DNA of 64,000 nucleotides, taken from JAKVBH01 sp049800955. GTDB taxonomy: Bacteria; Pseudomonadota; Alphaproteobacteria; Rhodobacterales; Rhodobacteraceae. This document shows, in pieces, positions 17,988 to 27,489 of this stretch. The translations under genes were made by a program, and so were the position numbers. Position 1 is the first letter of the stretch, and each line of letters begins with the position of its first letter. The stretch is taken from the NCBI RefSeq assembly GCF_049800955.1, contig NZ_JBNAGA010000001.1, forward strand, positions 124,001 through 188,000, written 5' to 3'. Under the pieces are notes generated by a model, which saw nothing but the letters and a program-made list of their open reading frames with translations, made no database searches and was not told the DNA's origin.

Positions 17988-20423
17988 TCAGCCGCGCGGC
18001 AGGCGCAATTCGGGGTCGTATGGTGCGTCCTTGATGACCGTGGCGGGCACCATCTTGCCGCAGAGATCGAGCATCATTTGCGTGCCAATGGCGCTCTCGC
18101 TGGCTTGCACAAAGGCATAAGCGAGGTTCTTGCCTGTGCGGTGCCCCCAAGCGCCAGATGTGATCGTTCCGATCACGTTTGTCCCGTCCATGAGAGACGC
18201 GCCAGGGTGCGCAGGTGCTGTGCTGTCATGGATCAGCAGGCTCACGCGGCGATTTTTGGGGGCAGCCTGTGCGCGCTGCGCCAAAGCCTCCCGCCCCACG
18301 AAGGCGCCCTTGTCCATCTGCACAAAGCGACTGAGCCCTGTCTCAAAGGGATCAAACTCCGTCAGGATGTCAGCCTTCCAGTGCAAGAACCCCTTCTCCA
18401 TCCGCATGGACTCGATGGCATGGGCGCCGAAGAGTTTGAGCCCATGGGGCGCACCGGCGGCCCGCAGCGCCGTATAGGCGGCATAGAGATGTGCATTGGG
18501 GACGTGGATCTCATAGGCCAGTTCGCCGGAGAAGCTGACGCTCATAACAGTGGCGGGCACAAATCCCACACAGCATTCGCGAACGGACAGCCAGGGGAAT
18601 GCCTCACTGGACCAATCGCCGCGCGCACAGGCGCTCAGCACGTCGCGCGATTGCGGCCCGGCCAGAAGAAGGATCGTTTGATCGTTGGTTAGACTGCGCA
18701 GCTGCACATCTTCGTGCGGGCTCAAATGCGCGGTGAGCCAGTCCATGTCATGATACTCCGCCGCGGCGGCCGAGCCGAACCAGACCCGTTCAGGCCCGCG
18801 TGCGGATGCAGGCAAGTTGGCAATCGTGGCCTCGGTTTTCAGCATGCCCTGTGGGGTGAGCAGATACGACAGGCCGACACGCCCGGCGGCTGTTTGAAGG
18901 CGTCCGCAGGTGAGCCTGTCCAGAAAACTGTGTCGGTCGGGGCCAGCTATTTCGATGCGATTGAACCCGTTGATTTCCGCCAGCCCAACGCCCGATTGCA
19001 CGGCGTGCACTTCGCGCGCAACAAGATCGAAGCTTTCATCAAAACCGAACCCATGGGTGACGCGAAATTCCGGCGCGGGTTTGAAAAACTCCGCGCGCTC
19101 CCATCCGTTCACGACGGTGCATGCAGCGCCTTCCGCAGCGAGCACGGGGGTGAGCGGCGTTGTCTTGGCCATGCGGGCTGCCGGGCGGTGTTCATTGGGG
19201 AAGTGAAAGCGGAATTCGTTTTGATAATCCTCAATCGCCTTGAGGGACGTGAGCTCGACCGTGGCGTGGCCGGTGAAGCGTCGCGGATCAATGACCCAGG
19301 TGTCATGGCAGGCCTCGCCATGCACGATCTGTTGGGCCAGCAACCAGCCGTGGCCGCCGCCTTCGCCGAGCCCCGCTCGCAACCCGATGATGCAAAAGGC
19401 ATTACGTTTGCCCGGAATGGGCCCGACGAGGGGGGCTCCGTCAATTGTGTAGGTGATCGGGCCGTTCACGATCCGCTTGATCCCGGCCTCCGCCAAGGCA
19501 GGCATGCGCGCAAAGGCTCCCTCCAGAACGTCCATGACGCGCTCCAGATCATCCGGGCACAGATCATTCGAGAAGTCCGGCGATATTCCATCCATGCCCC
19601 AGGTCCGGCAGTCCTGCTCATAAAAACCCACGAGCAGGCCATTCTTTTCCTGTCGCGCATAATAATCCGAGATCGGGCAGCGCAGAAGCGGCATACGGTG
19701 GCCAGCCCCGACAATCGCGGGGATGTCATCTGTCACGAAATACTGGTGCTCCATGGACGCGACAGGGTGGCTGACGCCCATCATTGCGCCCACCTCATTG
19801 ACCCTGTACCCGCAGGCATTCACGACGATATCCGCGTCGATATCGCCTTGTGTTGTATGCACGGTCCAGGTGTCGTCGGAATGCTGGGTGAGGTCAGTGA
19901 CGGCCGTCTGCCGGTACACTTCTGCGCCGGCCCGCCGCGCATGGAAGGCCAGCGCCTGACAGAGCTGTGCGGGATCGATGTCACCATCCTCGCCGTCCCA
20001 TAGCCCGCCCAGAAGATTGTCCGTCGAGATCAGCGGATGTCGGCGTGCGCATTCCTCGGCGTCGATGACCTCATAGGTGACCCCCATGCCCCGCGCCATA
20101 GAGGCAAAATGGCGGTAGCCCTCCATTTGCGCCTCAGTATTGGCCAGCCGGATGCCGCCATCGCCATGGTGATAGCCCACAGGGTAGTCCGGATCGTCAC
20201 GCAGTTTCTGATAGAGAGCAATCGAGTGGCTCTTGAGGCCGACCATCGTCTGGTTCATGCCGAAATTCGTGACCTGAGCTGCCGAATGCCACGTGGTCCC
20301 GGAGGTGAGTTCATCGCGCTCGATCAGCACAACGTCCGTCCAGCCTTCCTGCGTCAGATGGTAGAGCGTGGAGCATCCCGCAATGCCGCCTCCGATGACG
20401 GCCACCTTTGTTCTCGATTTCAT
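17988..20423 (-). CDS. FAD oxidoreductase, dimethylglycine/sarcosine dehydrogenase family
   Basis: This 811-residue protein has an N-terminal DAO-type FAD domain (VAVIGGGIAGCSTLYHL near residue 7, then TSGTTWHSAAQ, the segment whose His carries FAD in dimethylglycine dehydrogenase) and a C-terminal GcvT-like tetrahydrofolate domain from about residue 430. Such enzymes oxidise N-methyl groups of glycine derivatives and pass the C1 unit to tetrahydrofolate. It is divergent from an mttB-like methyltransferase gene, which suits a quaternary-amine (betaine-type) demethylation pathway. The exact substrate cannot be read from sequence. The ATG at 20421-20423 is preferred over a frame extending to 20468. 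Confidence 0.88.
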   Translation of the reverse strand: MKSRTKVAVIGGGIAGCSTLYHLTQEGWTDVVLIERDELTSGTTWHSAAQVTNFGMNQTMVGLKSHSIALYQKLRDDPDYPVGYHHGDGGIRLANTEAQMEGYRHFASMARGMGVTYEVIDAEECARRHPLISTDNLLGGLWDGEDGDIDPAQLCQALAFHARRAGAEVYRQTAVTDLTQHSDDTWTVHTTQGDIDADIVVNACGYRVNEVGAMMGVSHPVASMEHQYFVTDDIPAIVGAGHRMPLLRCPISDYYARQEKNGLLVGFYEQDCRTWGMDGISPDFSNDLCPDDLERVMDVLEGAFARMPALAEAGIKRIVNGPITYTIDGAPLVGPIPGKRNAFCIIGLRAGLGEGGGHGWLLAQQIVHGEACHDTWVIDPRRFTGHATVELTSLKAIEDYQNEFRFHFPNEHRPAARMAKTTPLTPVLAAEGAACTVVNGWERAEFFKPAPEFRVTHGFGFDESFDLVAREVHAVQSGVGLAEINGFNRIEIAGPDRHSFLDRLTCGRLQTAAGRVGLSYLLTPQGMLKTEATIANLPASARGPERVWFGSAAAAEYHDMDWLTAHLSPHEDVQLRSLTNDQTILLLAGPQSRDVLSACARGDWSSEAFPWLSVRECCVGFVPATVMSVSFSGELAYEIHVPNAHLYAAYTALRAAGAPHGLKLFGAHAIESMRMEKGFLHWKADILTEFDPFETGLSRFVQMDKGAFVGREALAQRAQAAPKNRRVSLLIHDSTAPAHPGASLMDGTNVIGTITSGAWGHRTGKNLAYAFVQASESAIGTQMMLDLCGKMVPATVIKDAPYDPELRLPRG

Positions 20424-20519
20424 CCGTGTTGCCCCGTTCTGTCGCACATGTCGTTTGCGGAACAGCATCCGCGCTCAGCCTGTCCAACTCTGGTCCAAAA
20501 GCGACGGATCGGAGGCGTT

Positions 20520-22031
20520 GTGACTGTACGAAAACGCGGCGGCCGCCAGGAGCGGCTGGCACAGCGGGCGGCCCCTCTGGCGGTGCATCCGGCGCCGCCG
20601 GGAGCGCCGGGCGGGACTTATCGGCCATTGTCTGAGGCGGATCTGCGCAGGATTTATGACACGGCGTTGCGCTTGCTCGAAGATCTGGGCATGGGCGACG
20701 TGCCTGCGCGGTTGCGAGACGATCTTTTGGCCTGCGGCGCGGACCTCCGCCAGGACGGTCGTCTCAGCTTTCCATGCGCTTTGACAGAAGATGCCATAGC
20801 AGGTGCGGCACAACGCTTTGTCCTGCATGGCCGCGACGAGGCACGATCCATCGAAGTGGGCGGCGATCGCGTCTATTTCGGAACCGGAGGGGCTGCGGTT
20901 CAGACGCTTGATCTTGAGACCGGGCGCTACCGACCGTCCACGCTCGCCGATCTGCACGATTTTACGCGGCTGCAAGACGCTTAAGACAATGTGGCATGGT
21001 TTACCCGCTGTTGTGTGGCCACCGATGTGCCGGATGTCTTTGAGCTGGATGTGAATACCGTCCATGCGCTTGTGCGGGGGACAACAAAGCCTGTGGGCAC
21101 GTCCTTTACGCTGGCGGCCCATGTCGCGCCAATTGTGCATATGCTCGATATCGTGGCAGGCGGCATGGGGGCATTTGCCAAACGCCCCTTTCTCAAGGCG
21201 CATATCAGCCCCGTTATCTCGCCCATGCGCTACGGTGAGGATGCTGTGGACGTGGTCTACGCAGCCATCGCACATAACATTCCCCTGTCGTGCATAACCG
21301 CGGCCCAAGCCGGCGCAACCGCACCTGCCACACTGGCAGGCTTTCTGGCGCAATCATTGGCCGAAACGCTGGCAAGTCTTTTGATGGTGCATGCAATCCG
21401 TCCTGGCCATCCGATGGTGTTTTCCAACTGGCCCTTCGTGATTGACTTGCGCACAGGCGCGTTCAGCGGTGGCGGTGGCGAGACTGCGCTGCTCAATGCC
21501 GCCTCTGCTCAACTGTCGAACTGGCTCAATCTGCCCTCTGGCGTGGCAGCGTCCATGACGGATGCCAAAGCCATTGATGCCCAATACGGAAGCGAGAAGG
21601 CCATGACGTCGCTGGCCGCCGCGCTCTCGGGCGCAAACCTGATCTACGAGAGCTCGGGCATGACTGCGGCGCTCCTGGGCGCGTCCTTTGAGGGGTTTGT
21701 GCTGGATGATGAAATGCACGCCCATAGCTACCGTGTGCTGCGCGGCATCGAGGTCAATGATGAAGCTTTGAACGTCGCGGCGATTGCTGCCTCGGTTCTG
21801 GGAGATGGCCACTTTCTGGGGGCAACCCAAACGCAAGATGCCATGGAGCGGGACTATTTTTATCCCCGCATCGCCGACAGGGACCCGCCGCGCGCCTGGG
21901 AAGAGGCGGGCGCGAAAGAAGCGTGGGATCGGGCGCGGGCGCGCGCGAGGGACATTCTGGCATCCCATCGGCCAACCTATCTCAGCGCCGCTCAAGAGGC
22001 AGGCATTCGCGCCGCGTTTCCGATAAAATAG
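20520..22031 (+). pseudogene. MttB-like methylamine/betaine methyltransferase, interrupted by ochre stop
   Basis: Taken as one frame this is a 503-residue trimethylamine methyltransferase (MttB) superfamily protein, starting at GTG 20520 with GGAGG 4 bases before it. Codon 155 (20982-20984) is TAA. The two sides read straight through in the same frame with family-like sequence (LHDFTRLQDA, stop, DNVAWFTRCCVA), where related proteins have a hydrophobic residue, often Leu. A single T-to-A change from TTA would do this. The archaeal members use TAG for pyrrolysine much further along, so this is not pyrrolysine decoding. Bacterial MttB-like proteins usually lack pyrrolysine and demethylate betaines with a corrinoid protein. 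The gene is broken unless the stop is a sequencing error or is read through. Confidence 0.8.
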
Positions 22032-22144
22032 AGCCAGCATCACGATATTGCAGCGCCGCTGAGACCTGCGTATTCGTCCAATCTGCCTCAAAATTTTCAC
22101 GCTGCACACTTGATCGGCGCAAAATTTGCCGTTTTGATCAAAAT

Positions 22145-22522
22145 ATGAGCGGCATAAGAACATATCTTGCAGGTGTCTTGATTGTGCTTTGGGCGCCGCC
22201 CGCCGTGGCGCTCCCGCCTTTGGCGCAGACCTTTGCAATCTGTTCCGGGCAATTGTCGGCTGAAGTGACACATGCCTGGGTCATCGGCGCGGACAGCACC
22301 CCCCTTGAAGCCCAGCGGGCGCAGTTTCTTGCCATGCTCGACGCCGTGGTCACGGAGGACATGCGGCCCGAAGCACTCAATCTGCGGATTGAGGCCAAGG
22401 TGGCCCATGCGGACCTTCTCTCGACCATTTCGTTCTCTGGCGATCCCGCGCGGGCCGTTTGGGCAAGCGCGCGTGCGACATCGCAAATCGAGGCCTGCGG
22501 CAGCATGCTTCTTGGTCAGTGA
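22145..22522 (+). CDS. Small exported protein, unknown function
   Basis: This 125-residue product has a clear signal peptide (hydrophobic YLAGVLIVLWA, cleavage near AVA-LPP) and two Cys in the mature part that could pair. No known domain is visible. It sits between the broken mttB-like gene and urtA. There is no obvious Shine-Dalgarno sequence before the ATG at 22145. Confidence 0.55.
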   Translation: MSGIRTYLAGVLIVLWAPPAVALPPLAQTFAICSGQLSAEVTHAWVIGADSTPLEAQRAQFLAMLDAVVTEDMRPEALNLRIEAKVAHADLLSTISFSGDPARAVWASARATSQIEACGSMLLGQ

Positions 22523-22827
22523 GTCGCGCTAAGGCCACCGAAATCGCCTTCTGATTGATCAATTCTTGGGCGAACGTCCCAAAAGCGATGAATATCTTTG
22601 CAGACGATCAGCGATTGAGGGGTATTTGCCGGCGGGCATTCTCGCGCTGCCCACAGATTGCGCCAATGGTGACCCGACGGGCACTGCTGCCTGTTTTGAC
22701 CGTGCGATGGTGCTGGCCTGGAACTCCACTCACCACCGTACTCCGCAACAAGATTGCGTGAGCGTCATATGGGACTGCAAGGACCATTTCGCAACGGCTC
22801 ACGCGACGTACCGCAAAGGGAATTGCG
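22523..22827. other. Intergenic region upstream of urtA
   Basis: These 305 bases should contain the urt promoter. A perfect 10-bp palindrome ATTGATCAAT (22554-22563) could be a regulator site. No sigma-54 element (TGGCAC-N5-TTGCA type) is evident, although urea transporters are often under nitrogen control. One plus-strand frame from TTG 22566 has near-normal codon use for about 70 residues, with several Cys, but no family resemblance, and it runs into urtA out of frame. I do not call it a gene. Confidence 0.4.
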
Positions 22828-24114
22828 ATGACCAAGATGCTACTTCACTCAACAGCCGCGGCGGCTCTGCTCGCGGGCTTGCTCCCCATGACAGCACAGG
22901 CGGCGGATTGCCCCATCAAGGTTGGGGTGCTGCATTCGCTCTCCGGCACGATGGCGATCTCGGAAACCACGTTGAAAGACACCATGGAAATGCTGGTCGA
23001 ACAGCAAAATGAAAAGGGCGGCGTGCTGGGTTGTGAGTTGGAAGCTGTGGTCGTCGATCCAGCGTCTGATTGGCCGCTCTTTGCCGAGAAGGCCCGCGAG
23101 TTGCTGAGCGTGCATGAAGTTGACGTGATCTTTGGCAATTGGACATCCGTCAGCCGCAAATCCGTGCTCCCCGTGATTGAAGAACTGAACGGTCTTCTGT
23201 TCTACCCGGTCCAATATGAGGGCGAGGAAAGCTCCAAAAACGTCTTCTACACCGGCGCTGCGCCGAACCAGCAAGCAATCCCAGCCACAGATTACTTCCT
23301 AGAGGAGCTGGGCGTTGAGAAATTCGCGCTTCTGGGGACCGATTATGTCTACCCGCGCACCACGAACAACATTCTCGAAAGCTATCTCCAGCAAAAGGGC
23401 ATCGCCAAGGAAGATATCTTCGTGAACTACACCCCCTTCGGCCATTCCGACTGGTCCAAGATTGTGGCGGATGTCGTGGCGCTTGGGGCGGATGGCAAGA
23501 AGGTTGGTGTGATCTCGACGATCAACGGTGATGCGAATGTCGGCTTCTACAAAGAGCTCGCGGCCGCGGGTGTGTCTGCGGATGATATTCCGGTCGTGGC
23601 CTTCTCGGTTGGAGAAGAAGAGCTTGCCGGGCTGGATACGACCAACCTCGTCGGCCATCTCGCAGCCTGGAACTATTTCCAATCTGCCGACTCCGAGGCC
23701 AACGAGGCCTGGGTCGAGGCCTGGAAGGCCCGTATGGGAGAGGACCGTGTGACCAATGACCCGATGGAGGCCCATTACATTGGCTTCAACATGTGGGTGA
23801 ACGCCGCGACAGAAGCCGGCACGACAGATGTCGATGCTGTGCGCACGGCGATGTACGGTCAGGAATTCCCGAACCTTACAGGCGGGACTGCGGTCATGCT
23901 GCCGAACCATCACCTCGCCAAGCCTGTTCTCATCGGTGAAATTCAGGATGATGGTCAGTTCGACATCATCAGCCAGACCGAGGAAGTCCCAGGCGACGCA
24001 TGGACGGATTTCCTTCCTGAATCGGCGGTTCTGGTCTCCGATTGGAAAGAGCTTGGTTGCGGGATGTACAACACCCAGACCGAAAGCTGCGTGCAGATCA
24101 AATCCAACTATTGA
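22828..24114 (+). CDS. urtA: Urea ABC transporter, substrate-binding protein UrtA
   Basis: This 428-residue periplasmic binding protein has a typical signal peptide cleaved near AQA-ADC. The mature sequence opens IKVGVLHSLSGTMAISE and contains IFGNWTSVSRKSVLPV and GLLFYPVQYEGEESSKN, strong matches to UrtA/FmdD-type urea and short-amide binding proteins of the branched-chain amino-acid transporter class. It delivers urea to UrtBC. It is the first gene of urtABCDE, and a stable hairpin follows its stop, probably favouring high levels of this subunit. Confidence 0.95.
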   Translation: MTKMLLHSTAAAALLAGLLPMTAQAADCPIKVGVLHSLSGTMAISETTLKDTMEMLVEQQNEKGGVLGCELEAVVVDPASDWPLFAEKARELLSVHEVDVIFGNWTSVSRKSVLPVIEELNGLLFYPVQYEGEESSKNVFYTGAAPNQQAIPATDYFLEELGVEKFALLGTDYVYPRTTNNILESYLQQKGIAKEDIFVNYTPFGHSDWSKIVADVVALGADGKKVGVISTINGDANVGFYKELAAAGVSADDIPVVAFSVGEEELAGLDTTNLVGHLAAWNYFQSADSEANEAWVEAWKARMGEDRVTNDPMEAHYIGFNMWVNAATEAGTTDVDAVRTAMYGQEFPNLTGGTAVMLPNHHLAKPVLIGEIQDDGQFDIISQTEEVPGDAWTDFLPESAVLVSDWKELGCGMYNTQTESCVQIKSNY

Positions 24115-24125
24115 TCTGACAGACA

Positions 24126-24155
24126 TGTCTGCGCGGGGCCAAACCCGCGCAGACA
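24126..24155 (+). repeat. urtA-urtB intercistronic hairpin
   Basis: A perfect 12-bp stem, TGTCTGCGCGGG with CCCGCGCAGACA, has a 6-base loop, starts 11 bases after the urtA stop and lacks a U-tract. Such hairpins act as 3'-end stabilisers or partial terminators, raising binding-protein expression over the membrane genes. Confidence 0.6.
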
Positions 24156-24188
24156 CTTGACCCGTTCCCGTCCCAAATCGAGCCTCCC

Positions 24189-26150
24189 ATGCGCTTCTTC
24201 ATTCGTGCCTCTTTGGCAATCCTTGTGTCGTGCCTGACGCTGATCCAGCCCGTGCATGCCCAAAAAAGCGATGCACCGATACAGCTGTTGTTGCAGGAAT
24301 ATGGCGAGATCATCGCGAAGTCATCCCGCCGTACGATCGGACCCGCCATCGAGGGGCTGACGGCAAGCGGTTTGCCCGAAGCTCAGATCGTTCTGGAGCG
24401 TTGGCAGGCCAAGGAAATGTGGTTCGAGAAAGACACAGGCCTCTTTGTCTTTGCCGAGGAGATTGACCGGGATACGATCCGCATCTTTGACGTCGCCACC
24501 GGGGTCGAGATCGGGCCTGTCCCCGACAGATCATTCAAACAGCTCAAGCCCAACTCCGGCATCCGTGGGATGATCGCTGCCGCGCTGGTGCAATTTCAAC
24601 TGAGAGCGCCCGATCCTGAAGAGCGCAGCATCGCGCTCGATGCGATTGAACGCGATGCAAAGGCCAGCCATCTCGCGGCGTTGCGCGCCGCGATTGATGG
24701 GGAAACGGATCCGGCGCTGGCCGAGCGCAAGCGCCGCCTGGAGCGTCTCCTGACCATTCGCTTCGATCCCGATGATGCCGTGCGCATTGCCGCGATTGAG
24801 GGATTTGCGGGAGATCTGGGCGTAGATGTCCGCGCTGTGCTCAATCCGCTGGTGGCGACGCGTGTCGCATTTGCGGAGACGTTGCCGGAGGGCGCAGTGG
24901 CCGTAGAGCCTGGCTCTGAGCGATTGCCGCGCATGGAGGCCTACAATCTGCTGGTCGAAGATGGCGTGGCGCCCGCCCTGTTGCACAATGATGCCGTCAA
25001 GGAGACCCTCGTTGCGCATATCGACGGGACAAGCGTTGCGGGCATACAGGTCGCCAGCTTGAACACCGATGAGGCGCGTGCCCTTGCCTATGCGGCGCTG
25101 GCAGAGCAGGGCCTCGCCCCACCGCTTGTGACAGAGGCAGACGTGAGCGAAACGCTCGACGCCTACAGCTTTTTTGAGGTGTTCACGAGTGCGCCAGTGC
25201 CCGTCGCATTGGCCGCACAAGTCGTTCTGCAGGACATCGAAGCCGCCGTCGCCCTGAACCAAACCGCAGATCTCGCTCTTGACGCACTGTCCCTCGCTTC
25301 GATCTACTTTCTCGCAGCAATTGGCCTCGCCATAACCTTCGGCGTGATGGGTGTGATCAACATGGCCCATGGTGAGTTCATCATGATGGGCGCCTACACG
25401 GGCTATGTCGTGCAGCTTTTCGTGCCCGATTATACGCTGTCAATCCTGCTCGCGATCCCGCTGGCCTTTATGGTGACCTTCGCCGCAGGCGTGTTGCTGG
25501 AGCGCACGGTCATCCGCTGGCTCTACCACCGCCCGCTGGAAACGCTGCTGGCGACCTTCGGCGTTTCTATCGCGCTGCAGCAAATCGCCAAGAACATCTT
25601 TGGGACGCAGGCCCGCCCGCTGACCGCCCCGGGCTGGCTTGATGGCTCATGGGTGATAAACGATATCGTCTCGATCAGCTACATCCGCATCGCGATCTTC
25701 GTCCTCGCGCTGCTTTTCCTCGCGCTTTTCCTCTTCGTGATGAACCGCACACGGCTGGGCCTCGAGGTCCGCGCCGTGACGCAAAACCCCCGTATGGCGG
25801 CGTCGATGGGGATCAACCCTGACAAGATCAACATGCTCACCTTTGGCTTCGGCTCGGGCATCGCCGGTATCGCAGGAGTGGCCATCGGGCTCTATGCGAA
25901 AGTGACCTCAGAGATGGGCGCGGACTACATCGTGCAAAGCTTCATGACCGTGGTCGTCGGCGGCGTCGGCAACATCTGGGGCACGCTGCTGGGCGCCACC
26001 ATGGTGGGCAGCCTGCAAAAAGGCATCGAATGGCTCAACCCCTCCAATACGCTGGCCGCACAAACCTACATGATCCTCTTCATCATCCTCTTCATCCAGT
26101 TCCGCCCCAAAGGCATCATCGCCCTCAAGGGCCGCGCGGCGGAGGCCTGA
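24189..26150 (+). CDS. urtB: Urea ABC transporter permease UrtB
   Basis: This 653-residue protein has a signal peptide (cleavage near VHA-QKS), then a periplasmic alpha-helical extension of about 340 residues, then a LivH-type permease with roughly eight membrane helices from about residue 365 (SIYFLAAIGLAITFGVMGVINMAHGEF onward, GNIWGTLLGA near the end). Long N-terminal extensions are usual for UrtB and do not occur in LivH. The extension contains repeats such as RLLTIRFDPDDAVRIAAIEG that look HEAT-like. It forms the transmembrane pore with UrtC. Confidence 0.93.
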   Translation: MRFFIRASLAILVSCLTLIQPVHAQKSDAPIQLLLQEYGEIIAKSSRRTIGPAIEGLTASGLPEAQIVLERWQAKEMWFEKDTGLFVFAEEIDRDTIRIFDVATGVEIGPVPDRSFKQLKPNSGIRGMIAAALVQFQLRAPDPEERSIALDAIERDAKASHLAALRAAIDGETDPALAERKRRLERLLTIRFDPDDAVRIAAIEGFAGDLGVDVRAVLNPLVATRVAFAETLPEGAVAVEPGSERLPRMEAYNLLVEDGVAPALLHNDAVKETLVAHIDGTSVAGIQVASLNTDEARALAYAALAEQGLAPPLVTEADVSETLDAYSFFEVFTSAPVPVALAAQVVLQDIEAAVALNQTADLALDALSLASIYFLAAIGLAITFGVMGVINMAHGEFIMMGAYTGYVVQLFVPDYTLSILLAIPLAFMVTFAAGVLLERTVIRWLYHRPLETLLATFGVSIALQQIAKNIFGTQARPLTAPGWLDGSWVINDIVSISYIRIAIFVLALLFLALFLFVMNRTRLGLEVRAVTQNPRMAASMGINPDKINMLTFGFGSGIAGIAGVAIGLYAKVTSEMGADYIVQSFMTVVVGGVGNIWGTLLGATMVGSLQKGIEWLNPSNTLAAQTYMILFIILFIQFRPKGIIALKGRAAEA

Positions 26151-26154
26151 TCCC

Positions 26155-27489
26155 ATGACCGACACCACCCTTCATCTTGCCAAAAAAACTCCGGGGGGGA
26201 GCGCGCCTCAGCGCGCGGGGGGGCTGGCCCCCCTTCCAGGCGACGCCGGAGGCGGCGCAACCCAACCCTTCGTACTGCGCCACCCCTCGTTGCTGATCTT
26301 CATCGCTTGCCTTGCCGTTTTCACGCTCACCATCACTGTTTTGGCCGAAGGCGTCGGCATCGGCGTGATCTCCACCTCCTTCGTCAAAACCCTGGGCAAG
26401 ACTCTCTGCCTCTGCCTCGTGGCCCTCGCGATGGATCTGGTTTGGGGCTATTGCGGCATCCTCAGCCTCGGACACATGGCCTTCTTTGGGCTCGGTGGTT
26501 ACGCCATCGGCATGTGGCTCATGTATGCCCGCACCGAATTGATCGTTTTGGAGAACCTCGCCAACGCGCCGCTGCCCCCCACCGTTCAGGAAATCTCGGA
26601 CGGGATCGCTGGACAGATCTTCGGGGTCGTGGGCGCATCTGAGTTTCCGCCCATCTGGGCGGTGGCCCACTCGCTCCCGCTGCAACTGGCCGCAGTGGTG
26701 CTTGTCCCGGGCCTGCTGGCCTTTGTCTTTGGATGGCTGGCTTTCCGCAGCAGGGTCACAGGCGTCTATCTCTCAATCCTGAGCCAGGCCATGACACTCG
26801 CGCTGGCCCTCTACCTCTTCCAGAACGATTCAGGCCTGCGCGGCAACAACGGCCTGTCCGGCCTGCAAAACCTGCCCGGGCTTGATGCCGTACCACAATC
26901 CACCGTGTCGATGTGGTTCTTCTGGGGCTCCGCGCTTGCTCTGGGGCTGGGCTATTTGCTCTGTGTCTGGCTGGTCTCGGGGAAATTCGGCTCCGTCATC
27001 CGCGCCATCCGCGATGACGAGACCCGCGCGCGCTTTCTGGGCTATCCCGTCGAGGCCTACAAACTTGTTGTGTTCACGCTGACCGCCGTGATCGCTGCCA
27101 TCGCCGGCGCGCTCTATTATCCGCAAGCGGGCATCATCAACCCTGCCGAGCTTGCCCCCATCGCTTCGATCTATCTCGCGGTCTGGGTGGCCATCGGCGG
27201 GCGTGGGCGGCTCTACGGCGCGGTTATCGGCGCGGCCTTCGTCAGTCTTGTGTCGACATGGTTCACCGGTGGGCAGGCGCCTGACCTCAATCTGGGCTTT
27301 GCCACGGTCAAGTGGGTTGATTGGTGGACGGTCCTGCTCGGGGTCTCTTTCGTGGCCGTGACGTTGTTCGCCCCGAAAGGCATAGGCGGTCTCGTGGACC
27401 TCTGGACGGATCGGCAAAGCCCTAAACGGCGCGGTGCGCCGCTGGGCCCGGACGCTGGCGCATTGCAGGAACAGGAGGCTGAAAAATGA
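26155..27489 (+). CDS. urtC: Urea ABC transporter permease UrtC
   Basis: This 444-residue LivM-type permease has about ten hydrophobic helices, starting with LIFIACLAVFTLTITVL after residue 42 and including LSLGHMAFFGLGGYAIGMW and AVWVAIGGRGRLYGAVIGA. It starts 4 bases after urtB and its stop overlaps the urtD start (ATGA). Residues about 13-35 (26191-26258) form a Gly/Ala/Pro-rich insert encoded by three GC-rich hairpins. This looks like a palindromic element captured in frame before the first membrane helix, where it can be tolerated. Confidence 0.93.
   Translation: MTDTTLHLAKKTPGGSAPQRAGGLAPLPGDAGGGATQPFVLRHPSLLIFIACLAVFTLTITVLAEGVGIGVISTSFVKTLGKTLCLCLVALAMDLVWGYCGILSLGHMAFFGLGGYAIGMWLMYARTELIVLENLANAPLPPTVQEISDGIAGQIFGVVGASEFPPIWAVAHSLPLQLAAVVLVPGLLAFVFGWLAFRSRVTGVYLSILSQAMTLALALYLFQNDSGLRGNNGLSGLQNLPGLDAVPQSTVSMWFFWGSALALGLGYLLCVWLVSGKFGSVIRAIRDDETRARFLGYPVEAYKLVVFTLTAVIAAIAGALYYPQAGIINPAELAPIASIYLAVWVAIGGRGRLYGAVIGAAFVSLVSTWFTGGQAPDLNLGFATVKWVDWWTVLLGVSFVAVTLFAPKGIGGLVDLWTDRQSPKRRGAPLGPDAGALQEQEAEK
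26191..26258. repeat. Palindromic GC-rich element inside urtC
   Basis: Three consecutive hairpins occur: GCGCGC (26201-26206) with GCGCGC (26211-26216); a run of seven G (26217-26223) with six C (26228-26233); and an 8-bp stem with one mismatch (26240-26247 with 26251-26258). The layout resembles the intergenic hairpin clusters at 49982-50053 and 57879-57957, suggesting one repeat family. Confidence 0.65.

Noticed and set aside
18714..20003. 429-residue plus-strand open frame
   Set aside because: It is antisense to the FAD oxidoreductase, with no family resemblance.
20982..20984. TAA in the mttB-like gene as pyrrolysine or other recoding
   Set aside because: Pyrrolysine uses TAG, the site is too near the N-terminus, and no pyl genes are seen. 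A plain nonsense change explains it.
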